Assembly (NCBI RefSeq): GCF_001662305.1
Contig: NZ_BDEP01000005.1
Span: forward strand, 98,382-162,381
Length of the DNA stretch: 64,000 bases
Source: Halomonas caseinilytica
Lineage (GTDB): Bacteria; Pseudomonadota; Gammaproteobacteria; Pseudomonadales; Halomonadaceae
Direction: 5' to 3'
The notes under the pieces are model-generated. The model did not search any database, was not told where the DNA came from, and worked only from the letters and a program-made list of their open reading frames with translations. The translations under genes and the position numbers were made by a program. Every line of letters begins with the position of its first letter. The stretch's first letter is position 1. Positions 25,573 through 32,998 of the stretch are shown here, in pieces.

Positions 25573-26542
25573 CCGCGATCTGTTCCTTGAGCAGTTCCAG
25601 CATGTCCACCAGCACCTGCTCGGTGATCTGCTCGGTCTGCGGGTCGGTGTGCAGCCAGGCATCGAAACCGCTCTCGGCCAGGTGCTCCACCAGGTTGGAG
25701 AACTCCTTCGACTTCAGACCCGCCAGGGCCTCGTCGACCAGTCGGCAGGCCAGGTCCGAGAATGAGGCTTCCAGTCCACGAGCCAGTTGGCTGCCCAGCG
25801 GCAGGCGCGTAATCCGCTGAAGCTCCGGACTCTCCGCCAGGGTACGGCCGACCAGCCCGCGCACATAACGCAGCGTATCGTCACGATTGTGGGTATAGGC
25901 ATCATCCGCCATGACTTCCAGGCGCTGGCTGATCTCGCGGATCAGCGCCTGCTTGCGCGGTTCCACCACGCGCTCGATCACCGGTGCCGAGAGCCCGTCG
26001 CCAGCGCGCAGCTCCTGTTGCACGTTGTCGAGCATGCGGATGGCGATGCGATCGGTGAGCTCCTCCATGAGAATGTCGTAGTACTTGGCGACCACGCTGT
26101 AGAGGTACCAGCGGCGCACGTCGATCAGGCCCATGCGCTGCAGGCGGTGCAGCAGCGAGATGACGCGCAGGATACGCAGCAACCGAAAGCCACCCAGCGG
26201 GATGCAGCCGAGCACGTCGTACCAGTGCACGAAGGGGTAGAAGAACCAGCGGTGGTAGTGCCGCTCGGCGATGGCCACCGCCCAGCCCAGCAGCACGTCG
26301 AGCAGGAAGACGGCCACGAATGCCAGGTCGATGGTGAGGAAGTTGGCATGAATGTGTTCGTCGTAGGCACCGTGCAGACCGGGCGCCACGGCCTCGAAGG
26401 CGGCGTTCAGCGGCGGCAGCAGGAAGAGGCTGTCGAACAGCAGCAGCGCCAGGTTGGCGATCACCAGCACGATGATGAACAGGTCCCACACCAGGTGGGC
26501 TCGCTCCAGGGCGGGCGAGGTCGTGCGCGTCGTGGGCATCAT
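25544..26542 (-). CDS. Voltage-sensor-like (ion-transporter-fold) membrane protein without obvious pore
   Basis: This is a 332-residue protein. Residues about 15-150 contain four hydrophobic helices (AHLVWDLFIIVLVIANLALL; FLTIDLAFVAVFLLDVLLGW; YPFVHWYDVLGCIPLGGF) and an Arg-spaced helix RLLRILRVISLLHRLQRM that looks like an S4 voltage sensor. No selectivity-filter pore loop follows. Instead there are about 180 residues of soluble helical sequence (MEELTDRIAIRMLDNVQQEL onward). The family is common in marine and halophilic gammaproteobacteria and uncharacterised. The start lies just after GAGGAGG, with two adjacent ATGs. Confidence 0.82.
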   Translation of the reverse strand: MMPTTRTTSPALERAHLVWDLFIIVLVIANLALLLFDSLFLLPPLNAAFEAVAPGLHGAYDEHIHANFLTIDLAFVAVFLLDVLLGWAVAIAERHYHRWFFYPFVHWYDVLGCIPLGGFRLLRILRVISLLHRLQRMGLIDVRRWYLYSVVAKYYDILMEELTDRIAIRMLDNVQQELRAGDGLSAPVIERVVEPRKQALIREISQRLEVMADDAYTHNRDDTLRYVRGLVGRTLAESPELQRITRLPLGSQLARGLEASFSDLACRLVDEALAGLKSKEFSNLVEHLAESGFDAWLHTDPQTEQITEQVLVDMLELLKEQIAVKGWQHKYD

Positions 26543-26580
26543 GCCTCCTCAATATGCCGGAACGTCCTTTCCTTCCCAGC

Positions 26581-26787
26581 CTAGAGTGCCTCGTCCAGAC
26601 GATCCACGGCGGCGGCCAGCTTCTCGTCGATGACGTGGAGATACGCCGTCCAGTCGTCGACGTGGTTCAACTCCGCCTTGCCGTCCAGCAAGACCAGCGG
26701 CACGTCGAAACGCATGCAGGCGCGCAGGCAGGCGTAGCTCTCCATGTCCACCATGTCGGCGTCGATGGCGTTGTAGGCGGCACCCGC
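26581..26787 (-). pseudogene. Truncated 3' fragment of an MTA/SAH-type nucleosidase gene
   Basis: The minus-strand translation gives DMVDMESYACLRACMRFDVP, then LVLLDGKAELNHVDDWTAYL and HVIDEKLAAAVDRLDEAL before a TAG at 26581-26583. It matches the last third of the intact nucleosidase encoded at 31615-32262 but lacks the first two thirds and has a 12-bp in-frame deletion that removes four residues (RGIS) before the catalytic-loop aspartate. It cannot be functional. Its upstream end runs into soxR remnants. Confidence 0.88.
26602..26661. repeat. Left copy of a perfect 60-bp direct repeat
   Basis: These 60 bases are identical, base for base, to 31648-31707. Similarity at a lower level continues to about 26784. 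Both copies are the 3' part of nucleosidase genes in the same orientation, 5,046 bp apart, and bracket the accessory segment. Confidence 0.9.
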
Positions 26788-26832
26788 GAATCAGCTCTGG
26801 CATTGTTGCATGGGGGACTGCACCGGTGTTCA

Positions 26833-27216
26833 TCAGTCTTCAGCGTCCGGCTCCAGTAGCCGCGCTCCCGGCCCTTCGGCACCCAGCTCATCCCAGGGAT
26901 TGCGTAGCCGGCAGGCATCGATCGAGAGGCAGCCACAGCTGATGCAGTCGCCGAGCTGGTCGAAACGCTTCAATGTGGCGGTCCAGTTCTGCCCGCCAAC
27001 GCTCGGAAAGGCGTTGCCCGTCGTCGGTGGTTACGGTGCGATCCGTCTGAGTATGGCTCGCTGGCACCGTCGCTGGCTACCGGCGTTGCTTCAGCTTTTG
27101 ATCGGGCCCTTCTGTTCGTAGAAGCGGAGGGCGGAAACCGCGACACCGCTGCGTTTTGCGACCTCTCCCACACTCATTGCGGATCGTATGTCCCGGCCGT
27201 TTCGTGTTGTCGTCAT
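26833..27216 (-). pseudogene. soxR: Degenerate soxR (redox-sensing MerR-family regulator)
   Basis: From an ATG complementary to 27214-27216 the translation reads SVGEVAKRSGVAVSALRFYE QKGPIKS, then a TGA stop, then SNAGSQRRCQRAILRRIA. About 35 residues are missing before [19 protein letters not shown], and a one-base frameshift precedes [20 protein letters not shown] with the SoxR [2Fe-2S] cysteines. It ends in [17 protein letters not shown]. The nonsense codon, deletion and frameshift together make this a clear pseudogene. SoxR senses redox-cycling drugs; its presence beside reductase genes suggests a former oxidative-stress module. Confidence 0.88.
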
Positions 27217-27305
27217 GCTTGCCCCCTGGCGTCTGTCTGGTTATTTCCCTCTGGCTATTCCACTCACACTATTCCCCCCATAGCCATTCTCCATGATCCG
27301 GTTCG

Positions 27306-27336
27306 TTGACCTCAACTTAACTTGAGGTAATAGGCT
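27306..27336 (+). promoter_or_regulatory. MerR-type promoter and operator upstream of the FMN reductase gene
   Basis: -35 TTGACC (27306-27311) and -10 TAGGCT (27331-27336) are 19 bp apart. The spacer region contains ACCTCAA-CTTAAC-TTGAGGT (27309-27328), a palindrome with 7-bp arms. The layout and consensus match the promoter at 24156-24186, so the MerR encoded at 24192 is a candidate regulator. The soxR relic next door is the alternative. Confidence 0.7.
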
Positions 27337-27387
27337 CCTCGTGCACCTGATGAAGAATCAGCCAGTGACTGATAAAGGAGATAACAC

Positions 27388-27963
27388 ATGTCCAACCCCA
27401 TCCATGTAGCCGTCATCCTCGGGAGTACCCGCGAAGGCAGACTGTGCGACACCTTGGCGGCGTGGGTCGCCGGAGAACTCGACAAACGTCACGACCTGAC
27501 GTTCTCCCTGATCGATCCGGCCAGCCTCGATTTGCCCGGTTGCCATGAAAACCAGGCCAACGAAGGAATCCACCGCCTCCGGGATCAGCTCGACCGGGCT
27601 GACGCCTTTGTTGTGATCACCCCCGAATACAATCACAGCTTCCCGGCGGCACTGAAGTTCCTGGTCGATTCCAGCTATGCCGAGTGGCAGACCAAGCCCG
27701 TTGGATTTGTCAGTTACGGCGGGATTTCCGGGGGACTGCGTGCGGTCGAGCAGTTGCGGCAGGTGTTTGCGGAACTGCATGCGGTAACGGTGCGCGACAG
27801 CGTCAGTTTCATCAACGTGTGGGAGCAGTTCGCTGATGACGGGAGTCTGGCCAGCCCGGACCGTGCCGTGGCGGCGTTACAGCGGGTGGTGAGCCAGCTC
27901 CACTGGTGGGCGACCGCGACGCGGGCTGCGCGGGAGACAGTGCCATATAGAGAAGTCGCCTAG
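27388..27963 (+). CDS. NAD(P)H-dependent FMN reductase-family flavoprotein
   Basis: The 191-residue flavodoxin-like oxidoreductase has the N-terminal phosphate-binding loop VAVILGSTREGRLCDTLAAW, then the family block FVVITPEYNHSFPAALKFLV and VGFVSYGGISGGLRAVEQLR. Such enzymes reduce FMN, quinones or azo compounds with NAD(P)H. The start is ATG 27388, preceded by AAAGGAG. A MerR-type promoter lies 52 bp upstream. An MBL-fold gene follows 91 bp downstream in the same direction. Confidence 0.92.
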   Translation: MSNPIHVAVILGSTREGRLCDTLAAWVAGELDKRHDLTFSLIDPASLDLPGCHENQANEGIHRLRDQLDRADAFVVITPEYNHSFPAALKFLVDSSYAEWQTKPVGFVSYGGISGGLRAVEQLRQVFAELHAVTVRDSVSFINVWEQFADDGSLASPDRAVAALQRVVSQLHWWATATRAARETVPYREVA

Positions 27964-28054
27964 CAGCTGATGATATTCGTCGGAGTGCTGACAACGTTCG
28001 CAACCGGACGCTTCGAGTCATTCTTGCCAACAAGACGAGACAATGGAGACCACC

Positions 28055-28702
28055 ATGAAACAGATTTTTCCTGACCTGTGGCAAACCGAAGTGGAGAGTC
28101 CGTTCCCGGGGCTGACTACCCACGCTTACCTGCTTACCCGAAAGCAAGGCAATGTGCTCTTCTACAATACCGGCCATGTACATGAGATCGATGCCATGGC
28201 CGAACTGGGTGGCGTAGACTGGCACTTTCTGAGCCACCTGGATGAGCTCGGTAAGTCGCTTCTATGGGTGCGTGAGCGCTACGGCGCGAAATTGGGAGGA
28301 CCTGTCCGCGAACGTGAGGCTTTCGCGGAAATTCTGGAGCCGGACCTGTTGTTCAAGGAGCGGGAAACACTCGCTGGCGGGATTGAGGTGATTCCGACCC
28401 CTGGCCACACCCCTGGCAGTACCTGCTTCCTGGTCAGTTCGACGACCGGGAAGACCTACCTGTTTACCGGCGATACGCTATACAGGAACAGGGTAGGGCA
28501 ATGGAGCAACGGCTTTATGGATGACATGAGTGATCGTGACGCTCTGGTGGCAAGCCTCAGACTGTTGCGTGACCTCAGGCCCGACGTGGTGATTTCCAGT
28601 GCCTTCGCCGACCAGCAGGGTTACGAGGCGATGTCTCCCTCGGACTGGGCCGGCCACGTGGATGGGGCATTGCAGCCGCTGCTGACGAATGAATCGGGCT
28701 AG
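28055..28702 (+). CDS. Metallo-beta-lactamase-fold protein with degenerate metal site
   Basis: The 215-residue MBL-fold protein has a weak usual HxHxDH motif: the equivalent segment reads HFLSHLDELGKSL, retaining one His and the Asp but not the full set. The later motifs TPGHTPGSTCF (His) and LFTGDTLYRN (Asp) are intact, while the final His is replaced in VISSAFADQQG. It may bind one metal, bind none, or act on an unusual substrate. The start chosen is ATG 28055, five bases after GGAGA; an ATG at 28043 overlaps the ribosome site. It probably follows the FMN reductase on the same transcript. Confidence 0.85.
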   Translation: MKQIFPDLWQTEVESPFPGLTTHAYLLTRKQGNVLFYNTGHVHEIDAMAELGGVDWHFLSHLDELGKSLLWVRERYGAKLGGPVREREAFAEILEPDLLFKERETLAGGIEVIPTPGHTPGSTCFLVSSTTGKTYLFTGDTLYRNRVGQWSNGFMDDMSDRDALVASLRLLRDLRPDVVISSAFADQQGYEAMSPSDWAGHVDGALQPLLTNESG

Positions 28703-28779
28703 TATCGGGCCAGTGAAAGCGGTATCGGGGCCGGAGGTACTTTTCGCCCCCTCCGGGCCCTGATGCCAATGTTTTCTCC

Positions 28780-28942
28780 AACCGATGCCCATTTATCCCT
28801 CTTCCATCCTCTCGCGATACATCACTACTCGGTTTCTGCCGTTGCCCGCGTGCATCGAGCGCCGCCATCACGAAGGGCATGGAGCGGCCGTCGGGATTGA
28901 GCATCACCCCGACGGTCGCGGGATCGTCGAACAGGCGGACGA
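28780..28942 (-). other. Possible coding relic downstream of the HxlR gene
   Basis: In the minus frame, [20 protein letters not shown] is followed by RSMPFVMAALDARG and then unlikely sequence. The part GRSMPFVMAALDARG resembles GRSVLFVMAADAEYG at the N-terminus of the nucleosidase at 31615-32262, and 16 consecutive bases (CGCCGCCATCACGAAG at 28861-28876) are shared with that gene. It may be the lost N-terminal end of the truncated nucleosidase at 26581-26787, or a chance match. A short hairpin (28731-28756) without a T-run precedes it. Confidence 0.3.
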
Positions 28943-29290
28943 TCACGGTGCCGAGCGCCGTGACAAAAGTTTCTCGACCTCTGTCATATGTTCCGTTCCC
29001 CAGGCGCAGAGCGGCTTCAAGGCTTCGGCGAGAGTCTGGCCGAACGCAGTGAGGGAATACTCGACTTTCGGCGGAATTTCCTTGAAGTCGAGCCGGTCGA
29101 CGATCCCATCAGCCTCCAGTTCCTTGAGTTGCTGAATGAGCATTTTGTCACTGACATTGCCGATGGCGCGCCTCAGATCGCCATAACGTCGCGCTTGGTG
29201 GGCAAGGTGGAACAAAATCAAAGGTTTCCACTTGCCGCCGATGACAGCCAACGCAGCGTCCAGCCCACAGGTAAAGCCAGATGTTGTCAT
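28943..29290 (-). CDS. HxlR-family transcriptional regulator
   Basis: The 115-residue winged-helix protein of the HxlR type shows [20 protein letters not shown], then [20 protein letters not shown] and [20 protein letters not shown], ending with [20 protein letters not shown]. The single Cys near the N-terminus (Cys8) is the position used for redox or aldehyde sensing in several members such as YodB and HypR. It is divergent from an SDR gene across 105 bp that contain an 11-bp direct repeat, so it likely controls the SDR and itself. Confidence 0.92.
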   Translation of the reverse strand: MTTSGFTCGLDAALAVIGGKWKPLILFHLAHQARRYGDLRRAIGNVSDKMLIQQLKELEADGIVDRLDFKEIPPKVEYSLTAFGQTLAEALKPLCAWGTEHMTEVEKLLSRRSAP

Positions 29291-29305
29291 TTCGCATGCT
29301 CCAGT

Positions 29306-29330
29306 AGGTACTTACTAAAAGGTGCATACT
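29306..29330. promoter_or_regulatory. Direct repeat, probable HxlR operator
   Basis: AGGTACTTACT (29306-29316) and AGGTGCATACT (29320-29330) agree at nine of eleven bases and are separated by AAA, giving a 14-bp period. They lie between the divergent hxlR and SDR genes, 16 bp from the hxlR start. Each half also has internal dyad character (AGTA on one side, TACT on the other). Confidence 0.5.
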
Positions 29331-29395
29331 TTAATAAAAGAAAGCAAGTCTCTATTCTCCATTGCGAAGCAGCTATCACTTTCCAGGAGATCGAG

Positions 29396-30142
29396 ATGGG
29401 TAGACTTGAAGGTAAAGTCGCCGTCATAACCGGCGGCAACAGCGGCATCGGTCTGGCGACGGCCAAACGGTTTGTGGCGGAAGGTGCCGAGATTTTCATT
29501 ACCGGCCGTCGTCAGGAGGAACTGGACAGGGCGGTGGAGGCGATCGGCCCCGGAGTGACCGCGGTGCAGGGCGATGTTTCGCATCTGGACGACCTTGAGC
29601 GGCTGTTCGAGACGGTGCGTGCGAAAAGTGGACGAATAGACATTCTCTTCGCCAATGCCGGGCTTGGAAATCTAGCTTCGCTTGGCGCCATCGACGAGGC
29701 ATCGTTCGATTTGACCTTCGACGTCAATGTCAAGGGAACGCTGTTCACAGTGCAGAAGGCTCTGCCGCTTATGCAGGCCGGCGGATCCATCATTCTCACC
29801 GGTTCCACGACCGGTTCGACGGGAACTCCTGCGTTCAGCGTCTACAGCGCGACCAAGGCTGCAATCCGCAACTTTGCCCGAAGCTGGGCCCTGGACCTGA
29901 AAGGGACAGGCATCCGCGTAAACGTGCTCTCTCCCGGCGCCACCGAGACACCCGGCCTCAAGGGCTTGGCAAATGTGGGCGAGGAAGATGCGTTGCTGGA
30001 AGGCTTTGCCTCGCAGATACCTCTTGGTCGTATCGGGCACCCCGAGGAGACGGCGGCGGTGGCGCTCTTTCTTGCCTCGGACGAAAGCAGCTTCATGACT
30101 GGTAGCGAGGTCTTCGCTGACGGCGGAGCCGCACAAGTCTGA
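29396..30142 (+). CDS. Short-chain dehydrogenase/reductase (HxlR-linked)
   Basis: The 248-residue classical SDR has the [10 protein letters not shown] cofactor motif (12-21), FANAGLGN, catalytic Ser in [17 protein letters not shown] with the Tyr and Lys, and the terminal [14 protein letters not shown]. The start is ATG 29396, preceded by AGGAGA; the open frame extends 136 codons upstream through the hxlR gene but is not family-like there. It is probably repressed by the divergent HxlR protein and may detoxify aldehydes or quinones. Confidence 0.92.
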   Translation: MGRLEGKVAVITGGNSGIGLATAKRFVAEGAEIFITGRRQEELDRAVEAIGPGVTAVQGDVSHLDDLERLFETVRAKSGRIDILFANAGLGNLASLGAIDEASFDLTFDVNVKGTLFTVQKALPLMQAGGSIILTGSTTGSTGTPAFSVYSATKAAIRNFARSWALDLKGTGIRVNVLSPGATETPGLKGLANVGEEDALLEGFASQIPLGRIGHPEETAAVALFLASDESSFMTGSEVFADGGAAQV

Positions 30143-30401
30143 TGACCGCTCAAATCCAGATCCTGAACTTTCTTGCTTGGGGCCTTTTCTCCGAGCGGCA
30201 TGCTCTGCTGCGCTTCAGCTCGCGAGTAGCCCCTGCCCGACGAGAATGCCCGTCTCAAACACCAACTGGCCGAGACGTCGGAAGAGCCTGAAATCACAAA
30301 AAAGCGGCCGCGTACTGCGCCAAGCCCCTCAAGTGAAGTACGTGTTCAGGCGCTGTGGCGCGGTCAGAATCGGAGGCAGAAGGCCGATGGAAGGAAAGAG
30401 C

Positions 30402-31361
30402 ATGAAGGCTGCATATTATGATGTTCCAGGCGGGCCGGAGGTCCTGAGCTACGCAGAAGTCGAGGCTCCGGGTTGTCCCGAGGATGGAGTTCTCCTCCGG
30501 GTGGAGGCAATCTCGATCGAGGGGGGCGATCTCATCAATCGGGCGACGGCGGCGCCTCAGGCAGCAGGCCACGTTCCTGGCTATGCGGCCTCGGGTGAGA
30601 TCGTCGAGGTTGGTGCGAAGGTTCGCGACCGCTTCATCGGGCAAAAGGTGACCTCATTCGACATGGGCGGATCCCATGCCGAATTGCGTGCCGTGAAGGC
30701 CTCGCGGACATGGATCGTGCCGGACGGGTTGGAGATGGCGGCTGCGGCCGCCTTGCCCATCTCGTTCGGAACCGCTCATCACAGCCTGTTCGCGCGCGGC
30801 AACCTGGCCGACGGCGAGACCATGCTCGTGCAGGGCGGAGCGGGCAGCGTCGGGGTCGCGGTGATCCAACTGGCACATCGCGCCGGTTCGAAGGTGTTGG
30901 CAACCGTCTCGGGCGCGGATCGCGCCGCGCGACTGCGGATTTATGGGCTGGACACCGCAATCGACTACCGCTCAGAGGATGTGACTGCGGCCGTCATGCG
31001 GCTGACCGACGGCCGCGGCGTGGATCTGGTCGTCGATCCCGTCGGCTCCACGCTCGCGGAATCGCTTGCCGCACTCCGGCCCGAGGGACGTCTGGTCTTC
31101 GTTGGCAATGCAGGGCGTGCGTCGCTGGACCTGGACCTCTGGCCCGCCTTGCAGGCCAACCAGACGCTTCTGGGTGTGTTCATGGGCAGCCAGCTCGAAA
31201 AACCCGACGTCCACAGGACGGTCGACGACATGTTGCGCCTGGCCGCCACCGGTGAGCTGGAGGTTCCCCTCGATCGACGGTTTTCGCTTTGCGAGGTCGC
31301 GGCGGCACATGCCTATGCCGAGAACAATTCCATTCTGGGCCGGGTCGTCCTTGTCCCTTGA
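30402..31361 (+). CDS. Zinc-independent quinone oxidoreductase / MDR-family alcohol dehydrogenase
   Basis: The 319-residue medium-chain dehydrogenase/reductase is of the quinone oxidoreductase (Qor-like) type. It shows an N-terminal GroES-like fold (YDVPGGPEVLSYAEVEAPGC) and the Rossmann motif VQGGAGSVGVAVIQLAHRAG, then DYRSEDVTAAVMRLTDGRGV and DLVVDPVGSTLAES. No catalytic or structural zinc cysteines are visible, which favours an NADPH:quinone reductase. The start chosen is ATG 30402, preceded by AAGGAAAG; an ATG five codons earlier is possible. The 259 bp between the SDR and this gene contain no convincing gene. Confidence 0.9.
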   Translation: MKAAYYDVPGGPEVLSYAEVEAPGCPEDGVLLRVEAISIEGGDLINRATAAPQAAGHVPGYAASGEIVEVGAKVRDRFIGQKVTSFDMGGSHAELRAVKASRTWIVPDGLEMAAAAALPISFGTAHHSLFARGNLADGETMLVQGGAGSVGVAVIQLAHRAGSKVLATVSGADRAARLRIYGLDTAIDYRSEDVTAAVMRLTDGRGVDLVVDPVGSTLAESLAALRPEGRLVFVGNAGRASLDLDLWPALQANQTLLGVFMGSQLEKPDVHRTVDDMLRLAATGELEVPLDRRFSLCEVAAAHAYAENNSILGRVVLVP

Positions 31362-31430
31362 CCTGCAAGACCCGGGACCGCCGTGAAGGCATGTGACGGA
31401 AATTGCGTCATGGACAGGAACGCGCGTCGA

Positions 31431-31568
31431 GAGGACAGTGACGACGTCTTCTCGGGCAACCTGTGCCCGCTGGGGCTCAAGGCGGTTACCCGCATCTCCC
31501 TGGCGCACTACAACAGCGTGGATGAAGTCGACGCCTGCGTGGAGGCTTTATCTGAAGTGTTGCCGTAG
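31431..31568 (+). pseudogene. 3' stub of a class V aminotransferase / cysteine desulfurase-like gene
   Basis: The plus-strand frame gives GLKAVTRISLAHYNSVDEVD and then ACVEALSEVLP before a TAG. This is the C-terminal pattern of class V PLP-dependent enzymes (Arg-Ile-Ser, His-Tyr-Asn, EVD, EAL). Nothing of the PLP-binding body precedes it; the upstream sequence is unrelated. It looks like the right-hand scar of a recombination event next to the nucleosidase repeat. Confidence 0.6.
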
Positions 31569-31614
31569 GGCTGATGCATCGAGATACCGCGCCCGCACGT
31601 GGGAAGGTGGCGCG

Positions 31615-32262
31615 TCAGCAGCCCTCCTTGAGTGCTTCTCCCAATCTATCCACGGCGGCGGCCAGCTTCTCGTCGATGACGTGGAGATACGCCGTCCAGT
31701 CGTCGACCCCTTGTAGCTCCGCCTTGCCGTCCGAGATGCCGCGCAGCACCACCAGCGGCACGTCGAAACGCGTGCAGGCGCGCAGGCAGGCGTAGCTCTC
31801 CATGTCCACCATTTCGGCGGCGATGGCGTCATAGGCCACGCCCGAGACGATGTTGGCGCCGGTCGACAGCGACGCCTCGCGAATCCCTGGGATGCGCAAC
31901 GGCAGGGACAAAGTGGCCGGCAGATCGAGAAAGGGCGTGACGCCCGGCTCGAAGCCGAGCGGCGAGGCGTCCATGTCGCGGTAGGAAACCGAGGTCGCCT
32001 GATAGACCTCGGTCTGCTCGAGATCCCGGCTGCCCGCCGAGCCTAGTGACACCACCAGGTCCGGCAGCCGCCCGCGTGCCTCCAGCTCCGCCAACGCGGC
32101 GGTGAGCTCCACCGCCGCCTCGACCGGCCCCACGCCGGTCATGAAGGGAACGAAACGCGCCTTCAGATGCGGGCCGTATTCAGCGTCCGCCGCCATCACG
32201 AAGAGAACGGAGCGACCGCTCAGGTTCGTCAGCGGCGCCGGTGTGCGTGGTGTCTGGTTCAT
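31615..32262 (-). CDS. 5'-methylthioadenosine/S-adenosylhomocysteine nucleosidase-like protein
   Basis: The 215-residue protein has a nucleoside-phosphorylase-like fold: VLFVMAADAEYGPHLKARFV at the start, LPDLVVSLGSAGSRDLEQTE as the glycine-rich strand, the nucleoside-contact block AEMVDMESYACLRAC with its Glu, and LRGISDGKAEL with the catalytic Asp. MTAN-type enzymes cleave adenine from methylthioadenosine or S-adenosylhomocysteine; the exact substrate here is not certain. Its 3' third is duplicated as a truncated copy at 26581-26787. Confidence 0.85.
   Translation of the reverse strand: MNQTPRTPAPLTNLSGRSVLFVMAADAEYGPHLKARFVPFMTGVGPVEAAVELTAALAELEARGRLPDLVVSLGSAGSRDLEQTEVYQATSVSYRDMDASPLGFEPGVTPFLDLPATLSLPLRIPGIREASLSTGANIVSGVAYDAIAAEMVDMESYACLRACTRFDVPLVVLRGISDGKAELQGVDDWTAYLHVIDEKLAAAVDRLGEALKEGC
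31648..31707. repeat. Right copy of the perfect 60-bp direct repeat
   Basis: Identical to 26602-26661 and inside the intact nucleosidase gene. Recombination between the two copies would delete about 5 kb and leave one nucleosidase 3' end. Confidence 0.9.
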
Positions 32263-32471
32263 CCCGAGAGTCTCCCGCAGCCCATCAATCTCATCATCAT
32301 GGCGGGAGGCAGCGTTAGCGCCAAGCGCTGAGTAGCCTGGCTGGTGCTGGTTTGGATGTTCTGCGTAGGCAGACGTGGATTAATGGTTGAAGCCGAAAAT
32401 GTCGCCAAACGGTGACATTCTGTATCCCCCCTTCTAGGCTGACTGATAACCCAACCGGCAAGAGACTGCTG

Positions 32472-32813
32472 ATGGCCAATCACATCGCCTCCCGCAACAT
32501 CTTGCACCCGCATGCACGCAGGGGGCGGATATATTATTGCGATACCCTGCTCGCCGATACCTGCGACGTCATTGAGCTGCGCGAGAAAGACTATCCACAG
32601 CGGCAATATCTGCCGCGATCCGATGTGGATATGTCAAAGCTCACCATCTCCGAAACTATGACCCACTGCCCCTTCAAGGGCGGCAGCACCTACTACTCGC
32701 TGCCCGATATTGCCGATGTGGCCTGGAGCTATAAATGGCCAATTGACGAGATGCAACCCATCGCCGGCCTAGTGGCATTTGACGCGTACAAGGTGACGGA
32801 GAGCGTGGAATGA
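32472..32813 (+). CDS. DUF427 family protein
   Basis: The 113-residue DUF427 protein shows RIYYCDTLLADTCDVIELRE, then QRQYLPRSDVDMSKLTISET, MTHCPFKGGSTYYSLPD and VAWSYKWPIDEMQPIAGLVA with the family's late FDAYKV. DUF427 domains are small beta-rich folds of unknown function. The start is ATG 32472; upstream codons in frame lack a ribosome site. It is the last typical host-like gene before the AT-richer cassette region. Confidence 0.85.
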   Translation: MANHIASRNILHPHARRGRIYYCDTLLADTCDVIELREKDYPQRQYLPRSDVDMSKLTISETMTHCPFKGGSTYYSLPDIADVAWSYKWPIDEMQPIAGLVAFDAYKVTESVE

Positions 32814-32998
32814 AGGCTAGTGTAGTGGCTCAGCCGTATTATCTAGTGCGCGTGTTTATTGGGATCCTATTGCAGGGTAGATGGATGTTCTCTTTGAAAA
32901 TAATGGGTTATCGGAGTGGTATAAAAAATTGAACGCGCATGCTCATTTAAGTGGAAAACGAGTGTGCTCGCTAATACCTATAAGGGCGAAGGAGGAAT

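Noticed and set aside
30143..30401. Possible transposase remnant (DENARLKHQLAET-like peptide)
   Set aside because: The match is one short helix pattern without further IS3-type motifs or terminal repeats; too weak to call.
32814..32998. An attI or first attC site at the left edge of the cassette array
   Set aside because: GTTATCG occurs, but no GCGTTA-type end, paired left end or hairpin was found; the left boundary is set only by the drop in GC.
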